From: a bacterium EF100-94H03 bin56
GTDB lineage: Bacteria; Pseudomonadota; Alphaproteobacteria; SP197
NCBI GenBank assembly: GCA_002238685.1
Contig: MPMV01000025.1
Location: forward strand, 1 to 63,334
Direction of reading: 5' to 3'
DNA length: 63,334 nt
Position numbers and translations under genes: made by a program. Below the pieces are notes generated by a model that was given only the letters and a program-made list of their open reading frames with translations, ran no database searches and was not told the DNA's origin. Numbering within the stretch: the stretch's first letter is position 1; each line of letters starts with the position of its first letter. Positions 26,593 to 35,547 of this stretch are shown in pieces.

Positions 26593-27513
26593 ATGAGTCG
26601 GCACGTCGCAGTCCTGATGGGCGGCTGGAGCGCCGAGCGCGAAGTGTCGCTCGTCACCGGTCAGCGCTGTGCCGACGCTCTCGAAGCAGGCGGCCACCAG
26701 GTCACTTGTATCGATGTCGACCGCGACATCGCCCATCGCCTCGGGGCGCTCGAGCGTCCGCCGGAGGTGGTGTTCAACGCGCTGCACGGGCGGTTTGGCG
26801 AGGACGGGTGTATCCAGGGCCTGCTCGAGACCATAGGGCTTCCCTACACCCATTCGGGTCCGCTGGCTTCGGCCCTGGCCATGGACAAGCCGATGGCCAA
26901 GCGCTTCTTCGTCTCCGCCGGCATACGCTGCCCCGATGGGCGTACGGCGCACCGCACGGAGTCCGGCTGCCCTGCCGACTGGCAGAAGCCCTTTGTCGTG
27001 AAACCGGGCTCGGAGGGATCGAGTGTCGGTGTGCGGCGTGTGCTGGCGGAGTGCAATGACGACCGGTTGCGCGACTCCGACTTTCGCTACGGCGATGACG
27101 TCATGATCGAGTCCTACATCCCGGGCCGGGAACTCACGGTGTCCGTCCTCGGAGACCGGGCGCTCGGTGTCACGGAAGTCCTGACCAGCGAAGGTTTCTA
27201 CGATTATCGCAACAAGTACACCGCGGGGCGTTCGCAGCACATCCTGCCGGCGCCCGTGCCAGGTGAGATTGCCGCGAGAGCCATGGAGATGGCGCTTGCC
27301 GCGCACCGGCTGCTCGGCTGTCACGCGGTGTCGCGGGCGGACTTCCGTTACGACGACACCGGGGGAGAGCCCGGCAATCTCTACCTTCTCGAGATCAACA
27401 CCCAGCCCGGCATGACGCCGGTTTCCCTGGTCCCCGAACAGGCTGCCCATGCGGGAATCGACTTCAACGAACTCGTGTGCTGGATCACGGAGCAGGCACG
27501 ATGCGAAAGATGA
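26593..27513 (+). CDS. ddlB: D-alanine-D-alanine ligase
   Basis: 306 aa ATP-grasp enzyme that joins two D-alanines for MurF. Landmarks: VAVLMGGWSAEREVSL at the N-terminus, FNALHGRFGEDGCIQG, KPGSEGSSVGV, and the metal-binding LEINTQPGMTP. Starts at ATG 26593 with GGAGG 6 nt upstream; the frame is open further upstream through murB but that part is out-of-frame shadow. Its last 13 nt overlap ftsQ. Confidence 0.96.
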   Translation: MSRHVAVLMGGWSAEREVSLVTGQRCADALEAGGHQVTCIDVDRDIAHRLGALERPPEVVFNALHGRFGEDGCIQGLLETIGLPYTHSGPLASALAMDKPMAKRFFVSAGIRCPDGRTAHRTESGCPADWQKPFVVKPGSEGSSVGVRRVLAECNDDRLRDSDFRYGDDVMIESYIPGRELTVSVLGDRALGVTEVLTSEGFYDYRNKYTAGRSQHILPAPVPGEIAARAMEMALAAHRLLGCHAVSRADFRYDDTGGEPGNLYLLEINTQPGMTPVSLVPEQAAHAGIDFNELVCWITEQARCER

Positions 27514-28319
27514 CACAAGGGAAGGGCTCCCGGCGTGTCTGGCGGACGCTCGCCCGGCGGGCGGGCCCGCTTGTCCTCGCCGTCGCCCTGGTGTCGGGTG
27601 CGTGGGCGACCGGCCATCTCGCGACAGCCTGGCGCACCGTGCTCGATACGGCGGTGGTGACCTCGATCACGGCCGGCTTCGAAGTTCGCCATGTCCTGGT
27701 TTCAGGCCGTTTGAAAACGGATCGCCAGACACTTGTGGAGGCACTGGGAATCGGGATCGGTGAGGCGATGTTCGCCATCGACCTTGAGGCAGCGAGGGCG
27801 CGGGTCACCTCGCTCGCCTGGGTGCGTGATGCCTCCATCAGGCGGCGCATGCCCGATACCGTCGTCATCGAACTCGTCGAGCGCCGCCCGCTGGCCATCT
27901 GGCAGCACCAGGGCGAGCTCTTTGTCATCGACTCCGTCGGCGAAGTGATCGGTGGAGCCGAGCCGGAGGATCACCCCGGGCTGTTCCTGGTGGTGGGCCC
28001 GGGCGCACCGGCCGCTGCTGCGGACCTCCTTGCCCTGCTCAGCCTGACTCCGGAGCTGGCGCCGCGTGTCCTTGCCGCCGTGCGCGTTGGCCAGCGCCGC
28101 TGGAAGCTCCATCTTGACGGCGGTATCGACATTCACCTTCCCGAGGAAGAGATGCAGGAGGCCTGGCTGGTGCTGGCCCGCATGGACAGGAGCAACGGAC
28201 TGCTTTCCAGGGATGTCATGACCATCGATCTGCGTCTGCCCGATCGTCTTGTTGTGCGCCTCACCGACGAGGCGAGGGAGCGTCTCGATCATGAGATGAC
28301 GGAAGGAGAGGACACATGA
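27501..28319 (+). CDS. ftsQ: Cell division protein FtsQ
   Basis: 272 aa bitopic membrane protein. Short basic cytoplasmic tail, one span (about residues 22-42), then a POTRA domain (FEVRHVLVSGRLKTDRQTLVEAL) and the beta domain containing RRRMPDTVVIELVERRPLAIWQ. FtsQ scaffolds FtsL/FtsB and downstream divisome proteins. Start chosen at ATG 27501, with GGAG 8 nt ahead; an earlier in-frame start at 27477 lies deeper in ddlB. Overlaps ftsA by 4 nt. Confidence 0.95.
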   Translation: MRKMTQGKGSRRVWRTLARRAGPLVLAVALVSGAWATGHLATAWRTVLDTAVVTSITAGFEVRHVLVSGRLKTDRQTLVEALGIGIGEAMFAIDLEAARARVTSLAWVRDASIRRRMPDTVVIELVERRPLAIWQHQGELFVIDSVGEVIGGAEPEDHPGLFLVVGPGAPAAAADLLALLSLTPELAPRVLAAVRVGQRRWKLHLDGGIDIHLPEEEMQEAWLVLARMDRSNGLLSRDVMTIDLRLPDRLVVRLTDEARERLDHEMTEGEDT

Positions 28320-29548
28320 CGGGATCGGAGCTCGTCGCTGCCATTGATGTTGGCAGCAGCAAGGTCGTCTGCCTTGTTGCGCGCGAGGACGAGAACGGCG
28401 GCCAGCGCATTCTCGGCGCCGGCCAGCAGGCGTCACGTGGTGTTCTCTCCGGCACCGTCGTCAACATGGAGGCGGCTGAACACTCCGTGGCTTCGGCGGT
28501 AACCCGCGCGGAAGAACTGGTCGGCCAGACGCTGCGCCGTGTCTGGGTCAGTGTTTCCGGCGGTCAGCCACGCTCGGACACGGTCTCTGTCGACGTCAGC
28601 ATCGCCGGCCATGAAGTTGGCGATGCCGACTTGCGCAGGGTGGTCCACAAGACACGCCAGGCGGCGCACCACCCCTCGCGGGAGCTGCTTCATGCCATTC
28701 CGGTCGGCTATGCCATCGATGGCAGCCATGGCATCCGCGACCCCAGGGGCATGGTCGGGGAGCGTCTCGGCGTCAGGGTGCACCTTGTCTCGTCGGAACG
28801 CGGGCCCGTGGCCAATCTCGAAACCTGCATCGGCCGCTGCCATCTCGACATCGCCGGACACGCCGCCTCGGCCTGCGCCGCGGCACTGGGCTGCCTGGTG
28901 GAGGACGAGATGGAGATGGGTGTAACCGTCATCGATTTCGGTGGTGGAACCACCGACCTGGCGATGTTCATGGAAGGCGAGTGCGTGCATGTGGAGTCCA
29001 TTCCCATGGGCGGCCAGCACATCACGTCCGACATTGCTGAGGCTCTGTCGACTCCTGCTGAGACGGCCGAGAGGATCAAGACTCTTCATGGCAGCGTTGT
29101 CCGCTTCGAGAGTGACAGCCACGAAACAATCGAGATCCCCCTGATCGGCGAAAGGGACGGTGTGGTGCGGGTCGTCAGCCATGCGGAGCTGACTGCCATC
29201 ATTCGCCCCCGCGTCGAGCACATGCTCCAGATGCTCAAGAGCCGTCTTGGCGCGCTGGAGTTTGCCCACCAGGCCGGACGCCGTCTGGTGCTCACCGGCG
29301 GCGCATCCCAATTCCAGGGCATGGGCGAACTGGTGGCCCACCACCTCGGCCGCCAGGTCCGTCCGGGACATCCCATCTGGCTCAAGGGTCTGGACAGACG
29401 AATCTCGGGACCCGCCTTCACGGCCTGTGCCGGTCTGCTGCGGTATGCGGCGCGGGGAGGCGAGATGGGACGCAGTGAATTCAGCAACTGGCACATCAGG
29501 AGGGGGCCCTTCGACCGCCTTGGCCAGTGGCTTCGACTGGCGTCGTGA
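28316..29548 (+). CDS. ftsA: Cell division protein FtsA
   Basis: 410 aa actin-like ATPase that tethers FtsZ to the membrane and recruits the divisome. Actin-fold motifs: [10 protein letters not shown] (phosphate 1), [14 protein letters not shown] (phosphate 2), and [12 protein letters not shown] (adenosine loop). The subdomain 1C segment with [11 protein letters not shown] is present. The C-terminus ([12 protein letters not shown]) is an amphipathic helix able to bind membrane. A 100-nt gap separates it from ftsZ. Confidence 0.96.
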   Translation: MTGSELVAAIDVGSSKVVCLVAREDENGGQRILGAGQQASRGVLSGTVVNMEAAEHSVASAVTRAEELVGQTLRRVWVSVSGGQPRSDTVSVDVSIAGHEVGDADLRRVVHKTRQAAHHPSRELLHAIPVGYAIDGSHGIRDPRGMVGERLGVRVHLVSSERGPVANLETCIGRCHLDIAGHAASACAAALGCLVEDEMEMGVTVIDFGGGTTDLAMFMEGECVHVESIPMGGQHITSDIAEALSTPAETAERIKTLHGSVVRFESDSHETIEIPLIGERDGVVRVVSHAELTAIIRPRVEHMLQMLKSRLGALEFAHQAGRRLVLTGGASQFQGMGELVAHHLGRQVRPGHPIWLKGLDRRISGPAFTACAGLLRYAARGGEMGRSEFSNWHIRRGPFDRLGQWLRLAS

Positions 29549-29648
29549 TGCAGAGCATTGGCGCCGGAAACATCAACACCACTGTCGGTTCCGTTCCGGA
29601 GCCAGGGACAGGAGTGCAACACGGTTTGCGGACACGGAGGAAGTAGCG

Positions 29649-31145
29649 ATGGTCATTCAACTTGGGGTACCTGAAACACACAGCATCAAGCCGCGGATCA
29701 CGGTGTTCGGCATCGGTGGCGCGGGGGGCAACGCGGTCAACAACATGATTGTCAATGGTCTCTCCGGCGTCGAGTTCATCGTTGCCAACACCGATGCCCA
29801 GGCCCTTGAACACTCCCGCGCAGACCGCCGAATCCAGTTCGGCGCTTCTGTCACCCAGGGTCTGGGCGCCGGATCGAGGCCCGACATCGGCAAGGCTGCG
29901 GCCGAAGAGGCTCTGGAGAACATCACCGAGCATCTCGACGGATCGCACATGGTCTTCATCACCGCCGGCATGGGTGGAGGCACCGGTACCGGTGCAGCGC
30001 CCGTCGTGGCCCGTGCCGCCCGCGAAATGGGCATGCTGGCCGTCGGTTTTGTCACCATGCCCTTCGACTTCGAGGGGCGGGAACGCCTTCGCATCGCTGA
30101 AGTCGGCGCCCTGGAACTGCAGGAGGAGGTCGACACGCTGGTGGTCATTCCCAACCAGAACCTGTTCCGCGTGGCCAATGAGACGACAACATTCGCCGAT
30201 GCCTTTCAGATGGCTGACGACGTGCTTCACACCGGTGTGCGCGGCATCACGGACCTGATGGTCCAGCCCGGGATCATCAATCTGGACTTTGCGGACGTCC
30301 GCCGGGTCATGGGTGAGCGTGGCAAGGCGATGATGGGAACCGGCGAGGCGTCGGGTGAAAAGCGTGCGCTCGATGCGGCGGAAGCAGCCATTTCCAATCC
30401 CCTGCTCGACGAAGTTTCGATGAAGGGCGCCAGCGGAGTCCTCATCAACGTCACAGGGGGCAACGACCTGAAACTCTTCGAGGTCGATGAGGCGGCAAGG
30501 CGTATCACCCAGGAAATCGACCCCGAGGCTCACGTCATCATCGGCACCGCCCGCGACGATTCCCTCGATGGCGTGATGCGGGTCTCGCTGGTCGCCACGG
30601 GGATCAACATGACCGAAGCGGCGTCCGCCAATCCGGTCAGGCAACGTGTCGAGCCGGCTCCCCGCGTCGTCGAGCATGTCGCCGAACCAGAGGCGGCCGA
30701 CGTCGCAGAGGCCGGGGACGCCGAGGAACCGCGCGAGCGTTTCACGGCCATCGAAGGCGGCAAGTCTTTCGAGACGGATGTGCCAACGGATGACGATTCC
30801 TGGTCCTTCGGGGATCAGGAGGAGGTGGTGGTCGCCGGGCACGGCGACATGGAGCCGTCCCGCACGAAGGGTTTCGATGACAGCTTCACCGGCGTAACCC
30901 CGCAGGTGAGCGAGGTCGAGAATGTGCCGGTGTCGCGCAAGCCTTCGTTCATCGAGCGGATGACGGGCAGCATGCGCGGGTCGACCCAGCGCAACCGGAG
31001 TCGTGAGCCGGCACCAGACGGTGTCATGGACGCATACCACCATGCGGATGGTTCCCGTGGTGGAGACGGGCCCACACTGCTCCACGATTCCTTCAGCAAC
31101 GACGACAACCTGAACATTCCGTCCTTCCTGCGTCGCAGGGAGTGA
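29649..31145 (+). CDS. ftsZ: Cell division GTPase FtsZ
   Basis: 498 aa tubulin homologue forming the Z ring. Nucleotide-binding N-terminal domain with [13 protein letters not shown] near residue 21 and the GGGTGTG signature ([11 protein letters not shown]) near 112; a long acidic, low-complexity linker of roughly 160 residues; and the conserved C-terminal peptide [10 protein letters not shown], which binds FtsA. ATG at 29649 is preceded by GGAGGA. The frame extends upstream without support. A GC-rich hairpin follows at 31150-31177. Confidence 0.98.
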   Translation: MVIQLGVPETHSIKPRITVFGIGGAGGNAVNNMIVNGLSGVEFIVANTDAQALEHSRADRRIQFGASVTQGLGAGSRPDIGKAAAEEALENITEHLDGSHMVFITAGMGGGTGTGAAPVVARAAREMGMLAVGFVTMPFDFEGRERLRIAEVGALELQEEVDTLVVIPNQNLFRVANETTTFADAFQMADDVLHTGVRGITDLMVQPGIINLDFADVRRVMGERGKAMMGTGEASGEKRALDAAEAAISNPLLDEVSMKGASGVLINVTGGNDLKLFEVDEAARRITQEIDPEAHVIIGTARDDSLDGVMRVSLVATGINMTEAASANPVRQRVEPAPRVVEHVAEPEAADVAEAGDAEEPRERFTAIEGGKSFETDVPTDDDSWSFGDQEEVVVAGHGDMEPSRTKGFDDSFTGVTPQVSEVENVPVSRKPSFIERMTGSMRGSTQRNRSREPAPDGVMDAYHHADGSRGGDGPTLLHDSFSNDDNLNIPSFLRRRE

Positions 31146-31149
31146 GGAA

Positions 31150-31177
31150 GGGGCCGGGGTTCACCACCCCGGTCCCC
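31150..31177 (+). terminator. Candidate terminator after ftsZ
   Basis: A near-perfect GC-rich hairpin: GGGGCCGGGGT pairs with ACCCCGGTCCCC across a 5-nt loop, 4 nt after the ftsZ stop. The downstream tract is TCTC rather than a clean U run, so termination efficiency is uncertain. It separates ftsZ from lpxC, which probably has its own promoter in the 150 nt that follow (weak candidate TTGAAG 31243-31248, TAGGTA 31266-31271). Confidence 0.5.
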
Positions 31178-31331
31178 TCTCACGGGGAATGCCCCGCCAG
31201 TCGCGAGCACGACCACTGTAACATTGCGCAAGCAAGCGTGAATTGAAGGGTCCGGCACCGCCTGATAGGTAGGATTCTGGCGCGAACCCCGAAACGGGGA
31301 CGCCGTCCGGAGAAGACACCTTGGGGAGTGA

Positions 31332-32213
31332 GTGTTCGTGAAGCAGCGTACCATAGCGACGCCGGTGACCTGGACGGGTATCGGTGTGCACTTCGGCCGG
31401 AACGTGACCATGACCGCCCTGCCGGCAACAGCGGATCAGGGTGTTTGCTTCGTGCGCACCGATCTCTTGAATGGCGCCCGTGTCTTCCCGGTGCGTCACG
31501 ACCGGGTCATCAGTACGGACCACTCCACGACACTGGGCAATGGCAGCGATGCGACACTGTCGACCGTCGAACACTTCATGGCGTCCCTTGCCTTCACCGG
31601 AATCGACAATCTGACCGTGGAGATCGATGGTGCCGAAGTGCCGCTCATGGACGGCAGTTCACTGGAATTCGTCAGGGGCATCGAGGCTGCCGGCGCGCGT
31701 GAGCAGGAGGCGCCGCGCAACTACATCCGCATCCTCAAGGAGGTCGAGGTGCGCCGCCGCGACGGATGGGCGCGGCTTGCTCCCCTGGATGGCCGCTCCG
31801 TCTCGTGCACCATCGACTTTCCCGACCCGGCAATCGGCTATCAGGAGGCCGCCATCACACTGGACGGCAACAGTGCGCGTTCACCGGTGGTGGCCGCCCG
31901 CACCTTTGCCACCATGGATGACATCAGGCAGTTGAGGGAACGGGGTCTTGCCCAGCTCGAGGCTGATGATGTCGGGGATCTCGAATGTGTCGTCGTCGTT
32001 GATGGCGGCCGCATTCTCAACCGGAGTGGCCTGCGTTCCGCCACCGAGTGTGCCGAGCACAAGGTTCTCGACGCGGTCGGCGACATGGCCCTTGCGCCGG
32101 CGCCGATTCTCGGCGCCTTTGAAGGTTATCGCTCCGGCCATGCTCTCAATGTGGAACTTCTCACGACGCTGTTCGCGGATCGGGCGGCCTGGGAAAGAAC
32201 CCTCGAGGGTTGA
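31332..32213 (+). CDS. lpxC: UDP-3-O-acyl-N-acetylglucosamine deacetylase
   Basis: 293 aa zinc deacetylase, the committed step of lipid A synthesis, which implies a lipid A-containing outer membrane. Zinc/active-site motifs: STVEHFMASL near residue 77 and CAEHKVLDAVGDMAL near 237, plus GRILNRSGLR. Starts at GTG 31332 with GGGGAG just upstream; an in-frame GTG also lies at 31338. It closes the division cluster as in many alphaproteobacteria, and converges with ubiG. Confidence 0.97.
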   Translation: MFVKQRTIATPVTWTGIGVHFGRNVTMTALPATADQGVCFVRTDLLNGARVFPVRHDRVISTDHSTTLGNGSDATLSTVEHFMASLAFTGIDNLTVEIDGAEVPLMDGSSLEFVRGIEAAGAREQEAPRNYIRILKEVEVRRRDGWARLAPLDGRSVSCTIDFPDPAIGYQEAAITLDGNSARSPVVAARTFATMDDIRQLRERGLAQLEADDVGDLECVVVVDGGRILNRSGLRSATECAEHKVLDAVGDMALAPAPILGAFEGYRSGHALNVELLTTLFADRAAWERTLEG

Positions 32214-32232
32214 TTGCGGACTGTGGCCGGGC

Positions 32233-33126
32233 TCATCTCCCGGTGACCGCGGCGGCCATGTAGTTGACGGTGCTGTCAGGCGACAGGCGCCAGCGGTTGT
32301 CGATCACATGAAATGCAAGACCCGTGACATCGGTCAGTCGGGCACCGGAGCGGCGGCACTGGCGGACCAGTTCCACGGGCCTGACGAATCGCGAAACATC
32401 GTGGGTTCCCGGCGGCACGAGGCGGGCAATGTACTCCGCCGTGATCTTCGCCAGGAGAAGTGAACGCAGTGTCCGGTTGAGGGTCGAGAAGATGATGAGT
32501 CCGCCAGGTTTCACGCAGTGGACGGCGGCCGTGACAAAGGTCTCGAGGCTGGACACGTGTTCGATGATCTCCAGTGCAAGAAGGGCATCGTAGCCGGGCC
32601 GGGTGAGGGCCAGATCCTCGAGTGTTCCCTGACGCCAGTCGATGCCGAGGCCGGAGCGCCTGGCGTGTTCGCGGGCGACGGCGATCGCTTCGCCTGATGC
32701 ATCAAGGCCCGTCATCGTGGCGCCGAGACGGGCGAGTGGCTCGGTAACGAGGCCGCCGCCACACCCGGCATCGAGGATGGCCAGTCCCTCGAGAGGGCGT
32801 GTATGGTCGCCGTCGAGGCCGAAATGGCGGATGAACTGGCGACGGATGTAGGAGAGGCGTACCGGATTCAGGCGATGGAGCATCGCCAGGGGTCCTTGCT
32901 CGTCCCACCACCGGTCCGCGAGTTCGGAGAAAGCGCGGACTTCCGAATCGTCGACGGTGGAGTTCCCCCGGATCTGCCGCAGCAGGTCCTTGTAGTCGGC
33001 TTCCTGCCACCGGTAGCGTCTGCCCCGCCCCGCCGAGAAACCGTGACGGCGCAGCAGACGGCGGACCGCGGCCGGTGTCAGGCCCAGGTCCCGGGCAAGG
33101 TCTGCCGTGCCATACCACTCGGGCAT
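32233..33126 (-). CDS. ubiG: UbiG O-methyltransferase with N-terminal HTH-like extension
   Basis: 297 aa. Residues from about 57 on are UbiG, which carries out both O-methylations in ubiquinone synthesis: ELADRWWDEQGPLAMLHRLNPVRL, SAM motif ILDAGCGGGLVTEPLARLG, and LEIIEHV. Unusually, about 55 residues precede it: YGTADLARDLGLTPAAVRRL-LRRHGF and a RYRWQEADYKDLL tail, resembling a MerR/excisionase-like winged helix. No in-frame ATG, GTG or TTG exists at the UbiG boundary, and the ATG at 33124-33126 has AGGAG 10 nt upstream, so the extension is probably translated. Divergent from lysC. Confidence 0.88.
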   Translation of the reverse strand: MPEWYGTADLARDLGLTPAAVRRLLRRHGFSAGRGRRYRWQEADYKDLLRQIRGNSTVDDSEVRAFSELADRWWDEQGPLAMLHRLNPVRLSYIRRQFIRHFGLDGDHTRPLEGLAILDAGCGGGLVTEPLARLGATMTGLDASGEAIAVAREHARRSGLGIDWRQGTLEDLALTRPGYDALLALEIIEHVSSLETFVTAAVHCVKPGGLIIFSTLNRTLRSLLLAKITAEYIARLVPPGTHDVSRFVRPVELVRQCRRSGARLTDVTGLAFHVIDNRWRLSPDSTVNYMAAAVTGR

Positions 33127-33221
33127 TGTCTTGCGTCTCCTGTACCTTTGCGAGTATGTAGGCGCGGCATCGCGCCGTGAAGTCCGGATCGGTCACTGCG
33201 GCGCCTTTCCCGGGCACAGCC

Positions 33222-34445
33222 ATGTCTCTCATCGTCCAGAAATTCGGTGGCACGTCGCTTGGCGACTTGGAGAGGATTGCCCGGGCCGCGGGGCATGTGA
33301 AGGCCGCTCTCGAGCGCGGCCACCGCGTTGTCGTGGTCGTCTCCGCCATGGCTGGGGAGACGGACCGGCTTGTCGCCCTGGCGAGAACCGCCGGCAACGA
33401 TCCCGAGAGCGCCGAACACGATGCCATTGTCGCCAGCGGCGAGCAGGTGTCGGCGGGGCTTCTCGCCCTGATGCTGCGAGGCACCGGTATCGCCGCTCGT
33501 TCCTTTCACGGCTGGCAGGTGCCGCTGATTACCGATTCCAGCCACTCCCGGGCACGTGTGCTGCGCATCGGGCCCGATGCACTCAGGACCTGCATGGACG
33601 CGGGCGGAGTTCCCGTCGTGACAGGATTCCAGGGAGTCACGGACGACGGCCGCATCACCACCCTGGGCCGCGGTGGATCGGACCTGAGCGCGGTGACGCT
33701 TGCCGCCCGTCTCGACGCCGAACGGTGCGATGTCTTTACCGACGTGGACGGTGTCTTCACCTGTGACCCGCGCATCGTTGCCAAGGCCCACAAGCTCGAT
33801 ATGATCACCTACGAGGAGATGCTTGAACTCGCGTCGCAGGGCGCGAAGGTCCTGCACACCCGCTCCGTGGCCGTGGCCATGAATTACCGTGTCAGGCTGC
33901 AGGTGCTCTCCAGCTTCACCGGGGGCCCCGGAACCATGGTTGTCGACGAGGACGAGGTCGTGGAACAGCAGGTTGTCAGCGCCATAGCCTACAGCAAGGA
34001 TGATGCGAAGATCACGATGATCGGCCTGCCCGATCGTCCCGGTGTCGCCGCGGCGCTCTTTGGACCGTTGAGCGAGGCGGGCGTCAATGTCGACATGATA
34101 GTCCAGAACATCTCCCCCGATGGCGAATCGACGGACCTCACCTTCACCGTCGCGGAGAGCGATCTCGGAAAGGCGCTCGATGTTCTCGCCGAGTCGAACC
34201 GTGATCTCGGCGCCAGCGGCATCGTTCCCGACTCCTCTGTGGCCAAGGTCTCGGTCGTCGGTGTCGGCATGCGCAGCCATGCCGGTGTCGCCGGCAGGAT
34301 GTTCGCCACGCTGGCGGACAAGGGCATCAACATCCAGTTGATCTCGACATCCGAGATCAAGATCAGCGTTCTCATCGCGGAGGACTATCTGGAACTGGCC
34401 CTGAGATCCCTGCACTCGGCCTATGGTCTTGACGCCACCGGTTGA
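33222..34445 (+). CDS. lysC: Aspartate kinase
   Basis: 407 aa. Phosphorylates aspartate, the first step to lysine, threonine, methionine and diaminopimelate. N-terminal kinase domain with VQKFGGTSLGD and TTLGRGGSDLSAV and the FTDVDGVFTCDPR segment; two C-terminal ACT domains (ITMIGLPDRPGVAAALFGPL and VSVVGVGMRSHAGVAGRMF) indicate feedback control by end-product amino acids. ATG 33222 matches the usual start (MSLIVQKFGG); a GTG at 33177 is a weaker alternative. Divergent from ubiG, an arrangement common in alphaproteobacteria. Confidence 0.96.
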   Translation: MSLIVQKFGGTSLGDLERIARAAGHVKAALERGHRVVVVVSAMAGETDRLVALARTAGNDPESAEHDAIVASGEQVSAGLLALMLRGTGIAARSFHGWQVPLITDSSHSRARVLRIGPDALRTCMDAGGVPVVTGFQGVTDDGRITTLGRGGSDLSAVTLAARLDAERCDVFTDVDGVFTCDPRIVAKAHKLDMITYEEMLELASQGAKVLHTRSVAVAMNYRVRLQVLSSFTGGPGTMVVDEDEVVEQQVVSAIAYSKDDAKITMIGLPDRPGVAAALFGPLSEAGVNVDMIVQNISPDGESTDLTFTVAESDLGKALDVLAESNRDLGASGIVPDSSVAKVSVVGVGMRSHAGVAGRMFATLADKGINIQLISTSEIKISVLIAEDYLELALRSLHSAYGLDATG

Positions 34446-35473
34446 GCCGGCCCGTGACGCGCCATAGCGGACACGAGCGCCTGGCGGCGCTCTGGGAACC
34501 TGGATGCAGACTGCTTGGCGTCAACCGGGCGATCATGGGCGGCGCCATGACCTGGGTTTCGGAACGCAATCTCGTTGCCGCGGTGGCGGCTGCCGGAGGG
34601 TTCGGGGTGATCGCCTGCGGCGCCATGAATCCCGATCAGCTCGATGACGAGATCACCGGCACACGGGAGCTCACCGATCGTCCATTCGGCGTCAACCTCA
34701 TTGTCATGCACCCCGACCTCGACCGGCTGATCGATGTCTGCATTGGCCGCACCGTCACTCATGTCGTGCTGGCGGGAGGACTGCCCCAGGCGGCCACGAT
34801 CAGGCGTATCAGGGAGGCCGGACTGCGTGTTCTTGCATTTGCTCCGGCACTGGCCATCGCCCGGCGCCTGGTGCGCAGCGGAATCGACGGTATCGTGATC
34901 GAGGGGATGGAGGCAGGTGGTCACATCGGCCCGGTGTCGACGAGCGTTCTGGCCCAGGAGACCCTCCCCCACGTCGACGGCGCCCCGGTCTTTGTTGCCG
35001 GTGGCATCGGTCGCGGCGAGGCGATCGCCAGTTACCTCAGGATGGGAGCGGCCGGCGTCCAGCTCGGCACCCGTTTTGTCTGCGCCCGCGAGTCCGTGGC
35101 GCATGACAACTTCAAGAAGGCCTTCCTGCGCGCCAGTGCCCGCGATGCACAGCCCTCGCGGCAGCTCGATTCCCGGTTTCCGGTCATCCCGGTACGTGCC
35201 ATCGTCAACGACGGGGTGCGCAACTTCACGGAGAAACAGCGCGAGGTGATCGCCCGCCACGACTGCGGCGAGATCGACCAGTCCGCGGCACAGCTCGAAA
35301 TCGAACACTTCTGGGCCGGTGCGCTCAGACGTGCGGTGATCGAGGGTGACGTGAAGAATGGTTCCCTTATGGCCGGTCAGAGTGTCGGCATGGTGACGAC
35401 CGAGCAGTCGATGGCCGACATCATGGATGAACTCGTCGAGCAGGCGGTCCAGGCGCTCTCGGATCAGGAGTAG
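34442..35473 (+). CDS. Nitronate monooxygenase / FabK-like flavoprotein
   Basis: 343 aa FMN-binding TIM-barrel protein of the 2-nitropropane dioxygenase family. Typical segments: GAMTWVSERNLVAAVAAAGGFGVI, GVNLIVMHPDL, EGMEAGGHIGP, VFVAGGIGRGEAIASYLRMGAAGVQLGTRF is the phosphate-binding and barrel-end region. Members oxidise alkyl nitronates or act as enoyl-ACP reductases; the sequence alone does not decide. Begins at TTG 34442 overlapping the lysC stop, or GTG 34454. Cotranscribed between lysC and the RodZ-like gene. Confidence 0.82.
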   Translation: MSRPVTRHSGHERLAALWEPGCRLLGVNRAIMGGAMTWVSERNLVAAVAAAGGFGVIACGAMNPDQLDDEITGTRELTDRPFGVNLIVMHPDLDRLIDVCIGRTVTHVVLAGGLPQAATIRRIREAGLRVLAFAPALAIARRLVRSGIDGIVIEGMEAGGHIGPVSTSVLAQETLPHVDGAPVFVAGGIGRGEAIASYLRMGAAGVQLGTRFVCARESVAHDNFKKAFLRASARDAQPSRQLDSRFPVIPVRAIVNDGVRNFTEKQREVIARHDCGEIDQSAAQLEIEHFWAGALRRAVIEGDVKNGSLMAGQSVGMVTTEQSMADIMDELVEQAVQALSDQE

Positions 35474-35547
35474 GCCACGGCATTGCCGCCGTGGCCGGGG
35501 CGGTGGTAGCATTCCCGCCGGCAGGCATCACACTTCCTGGCTCCCCG

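Noticed and set aside
31243..31271. lpxC promoter TTGAAG-17-TAGGTA
   Set aside because: The -10 match is poor; mentioned under the ftsZ terminator but not annotated separately.
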